Shown here piece after piece: positions 18,218 through 27,273 of a DNA stretch of 64,000 nt (position 1 is the stretch's first letter; each line of letters begins with the position of its first letter). The position numbers were made by a program, and so were the translations under genes. The notes under the pieces were generated by a model. That model made no database searches and had not been told where the DNA came from. It worked only from the letters and a program-made list of their open reading frames with translations. The stretch covers positions 1,674,001 through 1,738,000 of the forward strand of contig NZ_CP108081.1 of the NCBI RefSeq assembly GCF_036182465.1, written 5' to 3'. The DNA comes from Streptomyces sp. NBC_00258 (GTDB lineage: Bacteria > Actinomycetota > Actinomycetes > Streptomycetales > Streptomycetaceae).

Positions 18218-19456
18218 TCAGCCGGCCGAGCCGCCCGTCAGCACCTTGCGGACGTCGATGAAGGTCGACCCCGACTTGGCCCACTCGATCTTTCCGTCGC
18301 GCATGGTCAGTTCGGTGGCGGTGGTGTTGTGGATACGGTTCAGACCCTTGATCGGCAGGGCCGTCGACTCCGCCCAGGTCAGCGGTGGGGTCAGACCGCC
18401 CGTGTCGATGCCCTTCGTGGTGTTGAGCTCCTCGACCAGGGCCTTGGACGAGATCGTCGGCAGCTTCTTGGCGGCTTCGGTGAAGACCTTGAACGCCACC
18501 CAGGCCGTCGCGTTGGCGCCGTTCGACGTGTCGAGGCCGTCGCCCTTGGTGGCTTCGACGAAGTCCTTCCAGGCGGCGTCGGAGGTCGGCGGGTAGTAGC
18601 CGGTGATGGCGGCGCCGTTCAGCGGGCTGCTGCCGCCGCCGGTGCTCTCGGCGAGTTCCGGGGTGAGGTTGCCGACGACGCTGCCCAGTTCGGTCTTGGC
18701 TCCGGACTGCACGTACGACTTCACGAACAGGTCCGAGTGCGTGCCCAGGATGACGCTCACACAGTCGGATCCCTTGGTCGCCGCGGCGACCTGCGGGGCG
18801 AGGTCTGTGGCGGTGAGCGGCACCTTGAGGTCCTTGGGCGGCGCCCCTCCGGCGGCGGTCACGCCGAGCGCGAGGAACTTCGAGACGGTGTCGGCGGCGG
18901 CCACGTCGTACCGGACGCCGGAGATCTTCTTGCAGCCCTCGTCCACCAGTTGCTTGCCGTGTGCGGCGAACACCACGGGGGTGCCGCCGTTCACCGGGAA
19001 CGACATCGGGCTGGAGAACTCGGCCGCCGAGACGCCCGTCCCGCCGAGGTAGGGGATGCCGGCCTTCTCCAGGATCGGCATGTAGCGGTCTCCGGCGAGG
19101 CTGTACGAGCCGACGACCGCTACCACCTTCTCGGCGACCGCCTTCTGGGCGCAGTTCTCGGCCTCGTCGGCGTCGTTCTTCTCGTTGCAGGTGAGCACCT
19201 TCAGCGGGCCCCCCTTGATCCCGCCGTTGTCGTTGATCCACTTCTCGTAGGCCTGGGCCGTCTGCCGGACACCGGGCTGGGCGCTGCCCTGGGTGTTCTC
19301 CGGTGCCCAGACCATCACCTTGACCGTCGCGCCCTTCAGCGAGGACGTGTCGGTCGAGCTGCTGGAGGCCTCTCCCCCACATCCGGCGGCCAGTAGGGCT
19401 CCGGTCACGGCGAGACAGCTCGCTGTGGCACTTCTGCGTCGTCGTGAGTCGTTCAT
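18218..19456 (-). CDS. ABC importer substrate-binding lipoprotein, LivK-like
   Basis: A 412-residue extracytoplasmic binding protein. The N-terminus has four Arg, a hydrophobic core and a lipobox LLAAGC with the lipidated Cys at 26, followed by a Ser/Thr-rich tether and a type I periplasmic-binding fold. The start at 19456 (after GGAGGG) is preferred to 19486. The ligand of this group can be an amino acid, but also aromatic acids, sterol-like or other carboxylates; the operon with LuxE/LuxC-like enzymes favours a carboxylate. It heads the leftward operon. Confidence 0.9.
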   Translation of the reverse strand: MNDSRRRRSATASCLAVTGALLAAGCGGEASSSSTDTSSLKGATVKVMVWAPENTQGSAQPGVRQTAQAYEKWINDNGGIKGGPLKVLTCNEKNDADEAENCAQKAVAEKVVAVVGSYSLAGDRYMPILEKAGIPYLGGTGVSAAEFSSPMSFPVNGGTPVVFAAHGKQLVDEGCKKISGVRYDVAAADTVSKFLALGVTAAGGAPPKDLKVPLTATDLAPQVAAATKGSDCVSVILGTHSDLFVKSYVQSGAKTELGSVVGNLTPELAESTGGGSSPLNGAAITGYYPPTSDAAWKDFVEATKGDGLDTSNGANATAWVAFKVFTEAAKKLPTISSKALVEELNTTKGIDTGGLTPPLTWAESTALPIKGLNRIHNTTATELTMRDGKIEWAKSGSTFIDVRKVLTGGSAG

Positions 19457-19551
19457 GGGTCCCTCCGCGGGGCTCGCGCCCGTCATGGGCGTCGTCGAGA
19501 TGCCGACAGCATGGAGGGTGGCGTTTGTTTAGTGAAGTACTCTCGGCACAA

Positions 19552-19563
19552 TTATTTAAATAA
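19552..19563. promoter_or_regulatory. AT-rich perfect palindrome in the transporter divergent promoter
   Basis: TTATTTAAATAA is a perfect 12-bp palindrome in otherwise GC-rich DNA. It is 95 bases before the binding-protein start and 81 before the fused permease start, so it could serve both directions as an operator or contain promoter elements. Confidence 0.5.
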
Positions 19564-19644
19564 ATACGCTGTCTGGTCTTGCCGGGTGATCCGGCGTTCG
19601 CTACTCATGGAGCTCTGAGAAGTAGGCCCTGGGAGGTTCTTCAC

Positions 19645-22401
19645 GTGGACGACATCCTGCGTTTCGCACTGCTCGGCCTGGGGCTCGGTGCGCTCTACGC
19701 GCTCACCGCGCACGGCATCGTGCTGGTCTACCGGGGCTCCGGCGTCCTGAACTTCGCGCACGGCGCGATCGGCATGGCCGGCGCCTACGTGCAGTGGGAA
19801 CTGGCCGTCAACCACGGCGTGCCGTACTGGCCCGCAGTCGCGTGCGGGGTCCTCGGTTCCACGGTGCTGGGGGTGCTCACCCATCTGCTGGTGATCCGGC
19901 CGCTGCGCAGGGCGTCCTCGCTGGCACGCCTGGTCGGCACCCTGGCGGTGTTCATCGTGCTCACCGCCGTCGCGGTCAAACGCTACGGCGACAGTGTGCA
20001 GCTGGTGCCGGCCAAGCTGCCGTCCGGGCTGGTGGAGATAGCAGGCGCGACGGTCTCCGAGGACCGGATCTGGCTGCTCGGCATCGCCGTCGTCGTCACC
20101 GCGGCCCTGCATGCCCTCTACAAGCGCACCCTGTTCGGCCTGGGCACGACCGCGGTCGCGGAGAACCAGGGCGTGGCCGCCTCGCTCGGCTGGTCCGCGG
20201 ACCTGATCGCCGCCGCCAACTGGGGACTCGGCTCGGCTCTCGCGGGTCTGACAGGCATCCTGATCGTCCCGGTGATCGGCCTGTCGGTGACCGGCCTGAC
20301 CACCCTGCTGCTGAGCGCGCTGGCCGCCGCGCTGGTCGGCAGGTTCTCGTCGTTCCCCGTCACGCTGGCGGGCGGCCTGGTCATCGGGGTCGTGCAGTCC
20401 GAACTGACCCGCTTCGGCTCCGACGTCACGGGGCTCGCCGCGTCGGTGCCCTTCCTCGTCATCGCCCTCATGCTGGTCGCCCGCGGCCGGGCCCTGCCGC
20501 TGCGCGGCACGTTCCTGGAGCGGCTGCCGGCCCTGGGCACCGGAAGAGTGCGCCCGGTGCCGCTGGCGCTCGCCTTCGTTACCGGGCTGCTGCTGATCGG
20601 TCTGTCCTCGCCGCTGTGGGCCGACGCGATCACCAACACCCTGGTGCTCTCGCTGATCATCCTGTCGATCATCGTGGTCACCGGGTACGCGGGACAGGTC
20701 TCCCTCGCCGCGTACGCCCTCGCCGGGACCGGCGCCTTCATCGCCGGGCACGCGGCGGCCGACTGGGGCTGGCCCTTCGAACTCGCCCTGCTCGCAGGCG
20801 TGTTGGGCACGGTGCCGATCGGCCTGCTCTTCGCCCTTCCTGCCGTCCGCACTCGCGGGGTCAACCTCGCGATCATCACGCTCGGACTCGGCACCACGCT
20901 GGAGACCATGGTCTTCCAGAACACCGACCTGTCCACGACACCGGGCAGCGACGGCATCGCGGTGGGCAAACAGACACTCTTCGGGATGAGCATCTCCGGC
21001 GTCGACCATCCGCAGCGGTACGCGGCTGTCGTGCTGGTGATGTTCGTGGCCGCCGCCCTCGTGGTCGCCAACGTGCGGCGCAGCAGAACAGGCCGCCGGC
21101 TCATCGCGGTGCGGGCGAACGAGCGGGCCGCGGCGGCGCTCGGCATCGACGTCCGCGCGGCCAAGCTCTACGCTTTTGGGCTGTCCGCGGCCATCGCCGC
21201 GCTCGCCGGAGTGCTCACCGGCTTCCGCTCGACCTCGGTGGTCTTCGCCGACTTCGCGAGCTTCGACTCCATCACCGCACTCGGCCTCGCGGTCATCGGA
21301 GGCGTCGGCTTCCTCGTCGGACCGCTCTTCGCCGCCACCTTCGCCGCGGGCACGGTCGGCGCCCGCTTCGGAGACCTGGTGCTGCCCGGGCTCAGCGAGT
21401 GGATGCCGCTGATCGGCGGGATCATCCTGGTGCTGACCTTGGTGGGCAACCAGGACGGCATCGGACGGGAGGTCGGCAGGCAGGCGGCGGCAGCCGAGCA
21501 CAGACTGCTCCGGAAGCGGGGCGCGAAGCACACCGGTGTCGCACAGAACTCGGCAGCGGGCTCGGCAGAGGACTACGGGCCGGACGCACCGGACGTACGC
21601 CCCGCGGCCCCTTCGCAGGCCACGCACCGCGCCCCCGGACTCCCCCTGCACGTGCGCGACCTGACCGTGCGGTACGGCGGGGTCGTCGCCGTGGACGGCC
21701 TCTCCTTCGACATCGAGCCCGGCCGGGTCGTCGGTCTCATCGGTCCCAACGGCGCCGGCAAGACCTCCGCCATCGACGCCGTCACCGGCTTCACCCGGGC
21801 GGCGTCCGGCAGCGTCCGCCTCGGTGACCGGGACGTGACCCGCCTGCCGGTGCACCGACGGGCCGGCGCCGGGCTGAGCCGGTCCTTCCAGTCGCTGGAG
21901 CTGTTCGAGGACATGAGCGTCCTGGACAACCTGTACGCCGCCTGCGACCGTCCCGGCCCGTGGGCGTACCTCAAGGACCTGGTGCGCCCCGGGAGCCGCC
22001 CGCTGCCCGCCCATGTACTCGTCGCCGTAAGGGAGTTCGGGCTGGAGGACGCCCTCCACCGGCCGGTGGGCGATCTGTCGTACGGCGAGCGGCGGCTGCT
22101 GGCCATCGCCCGCGCGGTGGCGACCTCGCCGTCCGTCCTGCTGCTCGACGAACCGGCCGCGGGGCTGTCGGACGACGAGTCCCGGGAGCTGGCCCAGCTG
22201 GTCCGGCGGCTCGCCGAGGACTGGGGCATGGGTGTGCTGCTCGTGGAGCACGACGTCGACATGGTCATGAGCGTCTGCGACGAGGTCGTCGTCCTCGACT
22301 TCGGCCGCCGGATCTGCGTCGGCACACCGGAGGAGGTGCGCGGCGATCCTGCGGTCCGGGCGGCCTACCTCGGGGAACTGGAGCCGGAGGCACTGGCCTG
22401 A
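19645..22401 (+). CDS. Fused branched-chain-type ABC permease-permease-ATPase (LivH-LivM-LivG)
   Basis: A 918-residue protein uniting three subunits. Residues about 1-290 are a LivH-type permease, about 300-600 a LivM-type permease (membrane spans throughout), a 40-60-residue polar linker follows, and about 670-918 is an ATPase with Walker A GPNGAGKT near 700-707, signature LSYGERRLLAIARA near 811, and Walker B LLLDEPAAGL near 832-841. With LivF and the lipoprotein it makes a full importer. GTG 19645 follows GGGAGG. Permease-ATPase fusions occur in this family; a full H-M-G chain is less common. Confidence 0.92.
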   Translation: MDDILRFALLGLGLGALYALTAHGIVLVYRGSGVLNFAHGAIGMAGAYVQWELAVNHGVPYWPAVACGVLGSTVLGVLTHLLVIRPLRRASSLARLVGTLAVFIVLTAVAVKRYGDSVQLVPAKLPSGLVEIAGATVSEDRIWLLGIAVVVTAALHALYKRTLFGLGTTAVAENQGVAASLGWSADLIAAANWGLGSALAGLTGILIVPVIGLSVTGLTTLLLSALAAALVGRFSSFPVTLAGGLVIGVVQSELTRFGSDVTGLAASVPFLVIALMLVARGRALPLRGTFLERLPALGTGRVRPVPLALAFVTGLLLIGLSSPLWADAITNTLVLSLIILSIIVVTGYAGQVSLAAYALAGTGAFIAGHAAADWGWPFELALLAGVLGTVPIGLLFALPAVRTRGVNLAIITLGLGTTLETMVFQNTDLSTTPGSDGIAVGKQTLFGMSISGVDHPQRYAAVVLVMFVAAALVVANVRRSRTGRRLIAVRANERAAAALGIDVRAAKLYAFGLSAAIAALAGVLTGFRSTSVVFADFASFDSITALGLAVIGGVGFLVGPLFAATFAAGTVGARFGDLVLPGLSEWMPLIGGIILVLTLVGNQDGIGREVGRQAAAAEHRLLRKRGAKHTGVAQNSAAGSAEDYGPDAPDVRPAAPSQATHRAPGLPLHVRDLTVRYGGVVAVDGLSFDIEPGRVVGLIGPNGAGKTSAIDAVTGFTRAASGSVRLGDRDVTRLPVHRRAGAGLSRSFQSLELFEDMSVLDNLYAACDRPGPWAYLKDLVRPGSRPLPAHVLVAVREFGLEDALHRPVGDLSYGERRLLAIARAVATSPSVLLLDEPAAGLSDDESRELAQLVRRLAEDWGMGVLLVEHDVDMVMSVCDEVVVLDFGRRICVGTPEEVRGDPAVRAAYLGELEPEALA

Positions 22402-22409
22402 AAAGGGCG

Positions 22410-22463
22410 CACGGTCGCCCCGGAGACGCGCGCCCGGGGCGGCGCGTCTCCGGGGCGACCGTG
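22410..22463. terminator. Perfect 22-bp stem, 10-base loop, between convergent genes
   Basis: Bases 22410-22431 pair perfectly with 22442-22463. It sits between the 3' ends of the fused transporter gene and the SDR gene and can terminate both directions. Confidence 0.9.
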
Positions 22464-22468
22464 TCACC

Positions 22469-23263
22469 TCACGCGTCCCGCAGGTCCGCGACGTAGGGCT
22501 GGTGGGCCAGCAGGCCGCCGTCCACGCGCAGGGTGTGCCCGGTGATGAAAGCGGACTCGTCGGAGGCGAGGAAGACGACCGCCGACGCGACGTCCTCCGG
22601 CTCGCCCAGACGCGGCGTGAGGTGATGACGGAGCATCGCCTCACGGATCGCGCCGTGCGCCGAGCCGGAGCTGGCCGGCGTGACGATGAAGCCCGGCGCG
22701 ATGGCGTTGCAGCGCACGCCCTGCTTGCCGTACTGGGTGGCGACGTACTGCGTGAGGTTGATGAGCGCCGCCTTCGAGGCGCCGTACGCGGGATTGCGCA
22801 GGTCGCCCGAGAGCCCGGCCCCGGACGAGGTGTTGATGACCGAGCCGCCGCCGCGCGCGATCATGTGCGGGACCGCGGCCTGGATGGCGACCATCGTCCC
22901 GCGGAGGTTGATGCGCATGGTGTCGTCCCAGACCGCGGGGTCGGCCTCCACGACGGCGAGGTCCTTGCGGGCGGCCAGGTGGGTGGCCGCCGCGTTGTTG
23001 TGCAGGACGTCGAGTCCGCCGTACGTCCGAACCGCCGCGTCCACCATGGCCCGTACGCTCTCGATGTCGCCGAGGTCGACCGGGACCGCGGTCGCGGAAC
23101 CTCCGGCGGCACGGATCTCCTCGGTGACCGCCTCGGCGCCGTCCAGGTTCAGATCGGCCACGACCGTGTGCGCGCCCTCCGCCGCCACGCGGCGGGCGGT
23201 GGCGGCGCCGATGCCGGACGCGGCTCCGGTGACAATCGCGATCTTGTCGTCCAGTCGTCCCAT
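22469..23263 (-). CDS. Short-chain dehydrogenase/reductase
   Basis: A 264-residue Rossmann enzyme. TGAASGIG is the NAD(P) turn, NNAA the fold marker, Ser in NTSSGAG, and YGASK the catalytic Tyr/Lys. It probably oxidises a hydroxyacyl-CoA or a cyclic alcohol. It is the last gene of a five-gene leftward operon (SDR, thiolase, HMGCS-like/DUF35, SCP2-thiolase, SDR), which supports a role in a CoA-ester pathway. The exact substrate is unknown. Confidence 0.9.
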   Translation of the reverse strand: MGRLDDKIAIVTGAASGIGAATARRVAAEGAHTVVADLNLDGAEAVTEEIRAAGGSATAVPVDLGDIESVRAMVDAAVRTYGGLDVLHNNAAATHLAARKDLAVVEADPAVWDDTMRINLRGTMVAIQAAVPHMIARGGGSVINTSSGAGLSGDLRNPAYGASKAALINLTQYVATQYGKQGVRCNAIAPGFIVTPASSGSAHGAIREAMLRHHLTPRLGEPEDVASAVVFLASDESAFITGHTLRVDGGLLAHQPYVADLRDA

Positions 23264-23279
23264 GACCGAACCGCCTTTC

Positions 23280-24488
23280 TCAATCGGTGAGTTGGCTTCC
23301 GACCACCGACACGAAGGAGACGCATTCGCCCGGTCCGCCGCCCAGGTTGTGGGTGAGGGCGAGCGAACGCCCCTCGGCCAGCGTCCGGACCGTCCGCTCC
23401 GGCGGTGCCTCGCCCCGCAGCTGGAGCCAGGCCTCGAACATCATGCGCAGGCCCGACGCGCCGATGGGGTGACCGAAGGCCTTCAGTCCCCCGTCCGGGT
23501 TGACCGGCAGTGAGCCGTCCAGGTCGAAGGCCCCGCTGGTGACGTCCTTCCAGGCCTGGCCGCGCTCGGAGAAGCCCAGGTCCTCCATCAGCACCAGTTC
23601 CGTGGGCGTGAAGCAGTCATGGACCTCGGCGAGGGCGATCTCGGCGCGCGGGTCGGTGACTCCGGCCTGCCGGTAGGCCTCCTGGGCGGACGCGACGACC
23701 TCGGGGAAGGTGGTGAAGTCGTACTCCGGGTCGAGGAGGCCGTCCGCGGGACCGGCGACGAAGGACAGCGCCTTCACGAAGACGGGCCTGTCGGTGTACT
23801 TGTAGGCGTCCTCGGCCCGTACGACGATCGCGGCGGCCGAGCCGTCGGAGACCCCCGAGCAGTCGAACACCCCCAGCATGCCCGCGACGATCGGTGCCGA
23901 CCGGATGCGCTCCAGCGGCACTTCCCTGCGGTACTGGGCGCGGGGGTTGCGGGCGCCGTTGAGGTGGTTCTTCCAGGCGATGCGGGTGATGACGTCCTTC
24001 AACTCCTCTTCCGACAGGCCGTACTTGGCGGCGTAGGCGGGGGCGAGGAGGGAGAAGTTCGCGGGGGCGGTGATCTCGCCTCGGCTGTCGTCGCCCGCGC
24101 CCGGCATGGTGGTGCCCGAGAGGCCGGACATCCCGGAGTCCTTGAGCTTCTCCACACCGACCGCCATGGCCACGTCGTACGCACCCGAGGCGACCGCGTA
24201 ACAGGCGTTGCGCAGTGCCTCGGAGCCGGTGGCGCACATGTTCTCCAGGCGGGTGACCGGCTTGTACTGCAGGTGCAGGGGCCTGCTGAGGGTCAGTCCC
24301 GAGACTCCCGACGCCTGGGTGCCGAGCCAGAACGCGTCGATGTCGTCGAGGGTGATGCCGGCCGAGGTGACGGCCTCGCCGACGGCGTCGATCAGCAGAT
24401 CGTCGGCCGAGCGGGTCCAGTGTTCGCCGAAGGGCGTGCAGCCCATGCCGACGATCGCGACCCGGTCCCGGATTCCGTGCGAACTCAT
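23280..24488 (-). CDS. SCP2-type thiolase / lipid-transfer-like protein
   Basis: A 402-residue thiolase-fold enzyme of the SCP2/lipid-transfer group. Cys85 in NMCATGSEALRNA is the acyl-accepting nucleophile; EVHDCFTPTE and GGLKAFGHPIGASG supply the conserved His residues. It should cleave or form a 3-oxoacyl-CoA. Its ATG overlaps by four bases the stop of the upstream gene, which carries a DUF35 domain; in archaeal mevalonate enzymes and in steroid aldolases such thiolases bind DUF35 partners, so a physical complex is likely. Confidence 0.9.
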   Translation of the reverse strand: MSSHGIRDRVAIVGMGCTPFGEHWTRSADDLLIDAVGEAVTSAGITLDDIDAFWLGTQASGVSGLTLSRPLHLQYKPVTRLENMCATGSEALRNACYAVASGAYDVAMAVGVEKLKDSGMSGLSGTTMPGAGDDSRGEITAPANFSLLAPAYAAKYGLSEEELKDVITRIAWKNHLNGARNPRAQYRREVPLERIRSAPIVAGMLGVFDCSGVSDGSAAAIVVRAEDAYKYTDRPVFVKALSFVAGPADGLLDPEYDFTTFPEVVASAQEAYRQAGVTDPRAEIALAEVHDCFTPTELVLMEDLGFSERGQAWKDVTSGAFDLDGSLPVNPDGGLKAFGHPIGASGLRMMFEAWLQLRGEAPPERTVRTLAEGRSLALTHNLGGGPGECVSFVSVVGSQLTD

Positions 24489-25924
24489 CCGTGTGTCCCC
24501 TCGGTCTCGCCCGTGCGCACCGGCCGGGCCTTCCAGAAGTAGTTGTGGACGCCGGACGCGGTGACCGTGCGCCGGAACGTCATCTCCACCCGGGCACCGA
24601 TGACGGCGTCGGCCTCGGTGGCGTCGGTGAGCTGGCAGCGGAACCGGCCGCCGCCGTCGTAGTCGACGACCACGACGAGCATCGGCGGACTCGGAGTGTG
24701 GGCCAGGCGGTCCACGGTGAAGGTGGCGACGGTGCCGCGTACGTGCTCCATCGGCTCGTCGGTCATGGCGTCGACACTCCGGCAGGACGCGCAGACCCGG
24801 TCCGGGGGCAGATGCCGGGTGCCGCACTTCTCGCAGCGGGAGGCGACGAAACCGTACTTCCAGCCGCCCCGCCGGTGCGCGGGCGGGGCGTAGGGCGGCT
24901 CGGGGTCCGGCCTGCGGGGCGGCTCCCGGTCGAGGAGCCCGCGCCAGGAGAGGTACGTGGCGTAGGGCAGCGGTTCGCCGCCCGCCGCGATCTGGGCGGC
25001 GACCGGGCGGGCGCCGCGGTGCGTGGTCAGCGCCTCGGTGGTGCGCAGCAGGAGTACGCCGGCTCCGTCGCCGAGGACGACCAGCGCGATGGTCTCGCCG
25101 GGGCGGGCACGGTCGAGGACGTCGGCGAGGAGCAGCCCGGGCTGGGCGGTGCCCGCGTTGCCGATCGCCCCGGTGAGGTCAGGGGTCACTGCCTCGGGGC
25201 GCACCCCTGCCGTGCGCCGCACGGTCGCACAGGCCCGCGCATGCAGTCCGGAGACCACGAAGTGGTCGATCGCACCGATGTCCAGGCCGGCCTGGTCGAG
25301 TGCAGCGCCGAGCGCCTTGCCCGTCAGGGACACGTAGATCTCCTCGGCGAAGCGCTCCTCCCAGACACGGGAGGTGGACGAGCCGGGCAGCCGCCAGCGT
25401 TCGAGGATCTCGTCGCTCACGGTGTCGTGGGCGAGCAGTTCCGCGATGACGGGTGCCCCGTTGCGGTGGCCGCCGAAGACGAACGCTGCCGCGCCGTCAC
25501 CTCCTGCGATCTCCTCGCTGCCGCCGGGCAGGCCGGTGCGCAGGTCGGAGAGGACCGTCAGGGTCGGGACCGGGGAGCGGGCGGCGGTCACCAGGGCGCC
25601 GAGGCCCGAGCGGACGGAGCCGGCCATGTCGGCGGCGAGGACGTGCTCGTCGAGGCCGAGCGCGGCGTGCACGGCGGTCGCGTTGGTCTTGTCGAGGTAG
25701 GCGGGCGCGGCGGTGGCGAGGAAGAGCTGCCCGATGCGGGGACGCAGACCGTCGACGGCCAGGGCTCCGCGGGCGGCCTCGACGGCCATGGAGGTGGTGT
25801 CCTCGTCGTAGCCCGCGACCGCCCGGGTTCCCTTGCCCGCCCGGGTGCCCAGTACCGCGGCGACATCCGTTCGCGCGAGGCGGTGGTACGGCACGTACGC
25901 GCCATATGCGATCAGTCCGGCCAT
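24485..25924 (-). CDS. HMG-CoA-synthase-like domain fused to a DUF35 zinc-ribbon/OB domain
   Basis: A 479-residue two-domain protein. Residues about 1-330 have the HMG-CoA synthase/KAS III-like fold (GYDEDTTSMAVEAA at 38-51). Where archaeal HMG-CoA synthases carry the catalytic Cys (pattern ADxxxACKAG), this protein reads ADMAGSVRSG with Val104; the usual His of FHxP is also not seen (VVSGLHA, 223-229). Residues about 350-470 are a DUF35 domain with zinc Cys at 364, 367, 378 and 381 and an OB fold. So it may be a scaffold or CoA-binding partner of the thiolases on both sides rather than a synthase. It overlaps both neighbours. Confidence 0.8.
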   Translation of the reverse strand: MAGLIAYGAYVPYHRLARTDVAAVLGTRAGKGTRAVAGYDEDTTSMAVEAARGALAVDGLRPRIGQLFLATAAPAYLDKTNATAVHAALGLDEHVLAADMAGSVRSGLGALVTAARSPVPTLTVLSDLRTGLPGGSEEIAGGDGAAAFVFGGHRNGAPVIAELLAHDTVSDEILERWRLPGSSTSRVWEERFAEEIYVSLTGKALGAALDQAGLDIGAIDHFVVSGLHARACATVRRTAGVRPEAVTPDLTGAIGNAGTAQPGLLLADVLDRARPGETIALVVLGDGAGVLLLRTTEALTTHRGARPVAAQIAAGGEPLPYATYLSWRGLLDREPPRRPDPEPPYAPPAHRRGGWKYGFVASRCEKCGTRHLPPDRVCASCRSVDAMTDEPMEHVRGTVATFTVDRLAHTPSPPMLVVVVDYDGGGRFRCQLTDATEADAVIGARVEMTFRRTVTASGVHNYFWKARPVRTGETEGTHG

Positions 25925-27183
25925 CAGCGTCCTCCAAGAGCGTTGAGCGCGTTGTGTGCGTGCGTCGGCCGTTCGAAGACCGCGGCCAGGCCCTGCCCGC
26001 CGCCGAGGCACATGGTCTCCAGGCCGTAGCGGGCCCCTCGGCGGTCCAGTTCGCGCAGCAGGGTGGCGAGGATGCGGCCGCCGGTGGCTCCGACGGGGTG
26101 GCCCAGCGAAATACCGGAGCCGTTGACGTTGAACCGCTCGAAGTCGGCCTCGGTCAGGGCCCATTCACGGGTGCAGGCAAGGACCTGGGCGGCGAAGGCC
26201 TCGTTGAGTTCGATCAGGTCCATGTCGGCGAGCTTCAGTCCCGCCCGTTCCAGCGCCCTGGCCGTGGCGGGCACCGGTCCGATGCCCATCGTCTCGGGAG
26301 GCACGCCCACGACGGCCCAGGAGACCAGGCGGCCGAGCGGGCGCAGGCCCAGTTCGGCCGCGCGCTCGGGGTGGGTGACGACACAGATCGAGGCGCCGTC
26401 GTTCTGCCCGCTGGCGTTCCCCGCGGTGACGGTCGCCTCGGGGTCCTGCCGGCCGAGCACGGGACGCAGCGACGCGAGCTTCTCCAACGACGAGCCGGGG
26501 CGCGGGTGTTCGTCGGTGTCGACGACCGTCTCGCCCTTCCGCGTTCGTACGGTGACGGGCACGATCTCGTCGGCGAACCGGCCTTCGCGCTGGGCCGCGA
26601 CGGCCTTCTCGTGCGAGCGCTGGGCGAGTAGGTCCTGCTCCTCACGGGGGATGCCGTACGCGCGCCGCAGGTTCTCGGCGGTCTCCAACATGCCTCCGGG
26701 AACAGGGTGGTTGGCACCGCCGGACGTGACCCGGCCGCGGGCCAGCCGGTCGTGCAGCGTGGTACCCGCGCCGCGTACTCCCCAGCGCACGTCGGTGGTG
26801 TAGAACTCGGCCTGGCTCATGGACTCCACACCGCCGGCCAGCACCAGGTCGCTCGCACCGGTCTGCACCTGCATCGCCGCGGTGATGACCGCCTGCAGCC
26901 CGGAGCCGCAACGGCGGTCGATCTGGAGCCCCGGCACCTCCACGGGCAGGCCGGCGTCCAGGGCGGCCACACGGCCGATGGCCGGGGCCTCGCCGTTGGG
27001 ATAGCACTGGCCCAGCAGGACGTCGTCGACTGCGGCGGGCGGTACACCGGTGCGTTCCAGCACGGCGCGTACGACCGTGGCCGCGAGCTCTGCCGCCGTC
27101 ACGTCGCGGAAGACGCCTCCGTAGCCACCGACCGGGGTACGCAGGGGTTCGCAGATCACCGCGTCACGCAAGAGGGCGGGCAT
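25924..27183 (-). CDS. Acetyl-CoA acetyltransferase (thiolase)
   Basis: A 419-residue classical thiolase. The active residues are visible as Cys92 (DRRCGSGLQA), the NEAFAAQ motif, His in GHPVGATG, and Cys in CLGGGQG. It would carry out the last, thiolytic step of beta-oxidation, releasing acetyl-CoA or propionyl-CoA. Its stop shares one base with the start of the next gene (TGATG), showing tight coupling. The SDR gene lies 90 bases upstream in the same operon. Confidence 0.95.
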   Translation of the reverse strand: MPALLRDAVICEPLRTPVGGYGGVFRDVTAAELAATVVRAVLERTGVPPAAVDDVLLGQCYPNGEAPAIGRVAALDAGLPVEVPGLQIDRRCGSGLQAVITAAMQVQTGASDLVLAGGVESMSQAEFYTTDVRWGVRGAGTTLHDRLARGRVTSGGANHPVPGGMLETAENLRRAYGIPREEQDLLAQRSHEKAVAAQREGRFADEIVPVTVRTRKGETVVDTDEHPRPGSSLEKLASLRPVLGRQDPEATVTAGNASGQNDGASICVVTHPERAAELGLRPLGRLVSWAVVGVPPETMGIGPVPATARALERAGLKLADMDLIELNEAFAAQVLACTREWALTEADFERFNVNGSGISLGHPVGATGGRILATLLRELDRRGARYGLETMCLGGGQGLAAVFERPTHAHNALNALGGR

Positions 27184-27273
27184 CCGTCGTGCCTTTCATG
27201 AGGGGTACGGGCAGGAGGGGGCGGGTCGAGAGGTGACCGGTCAGGAGGGGGACCTGGCACGGAAGGGACGAGG

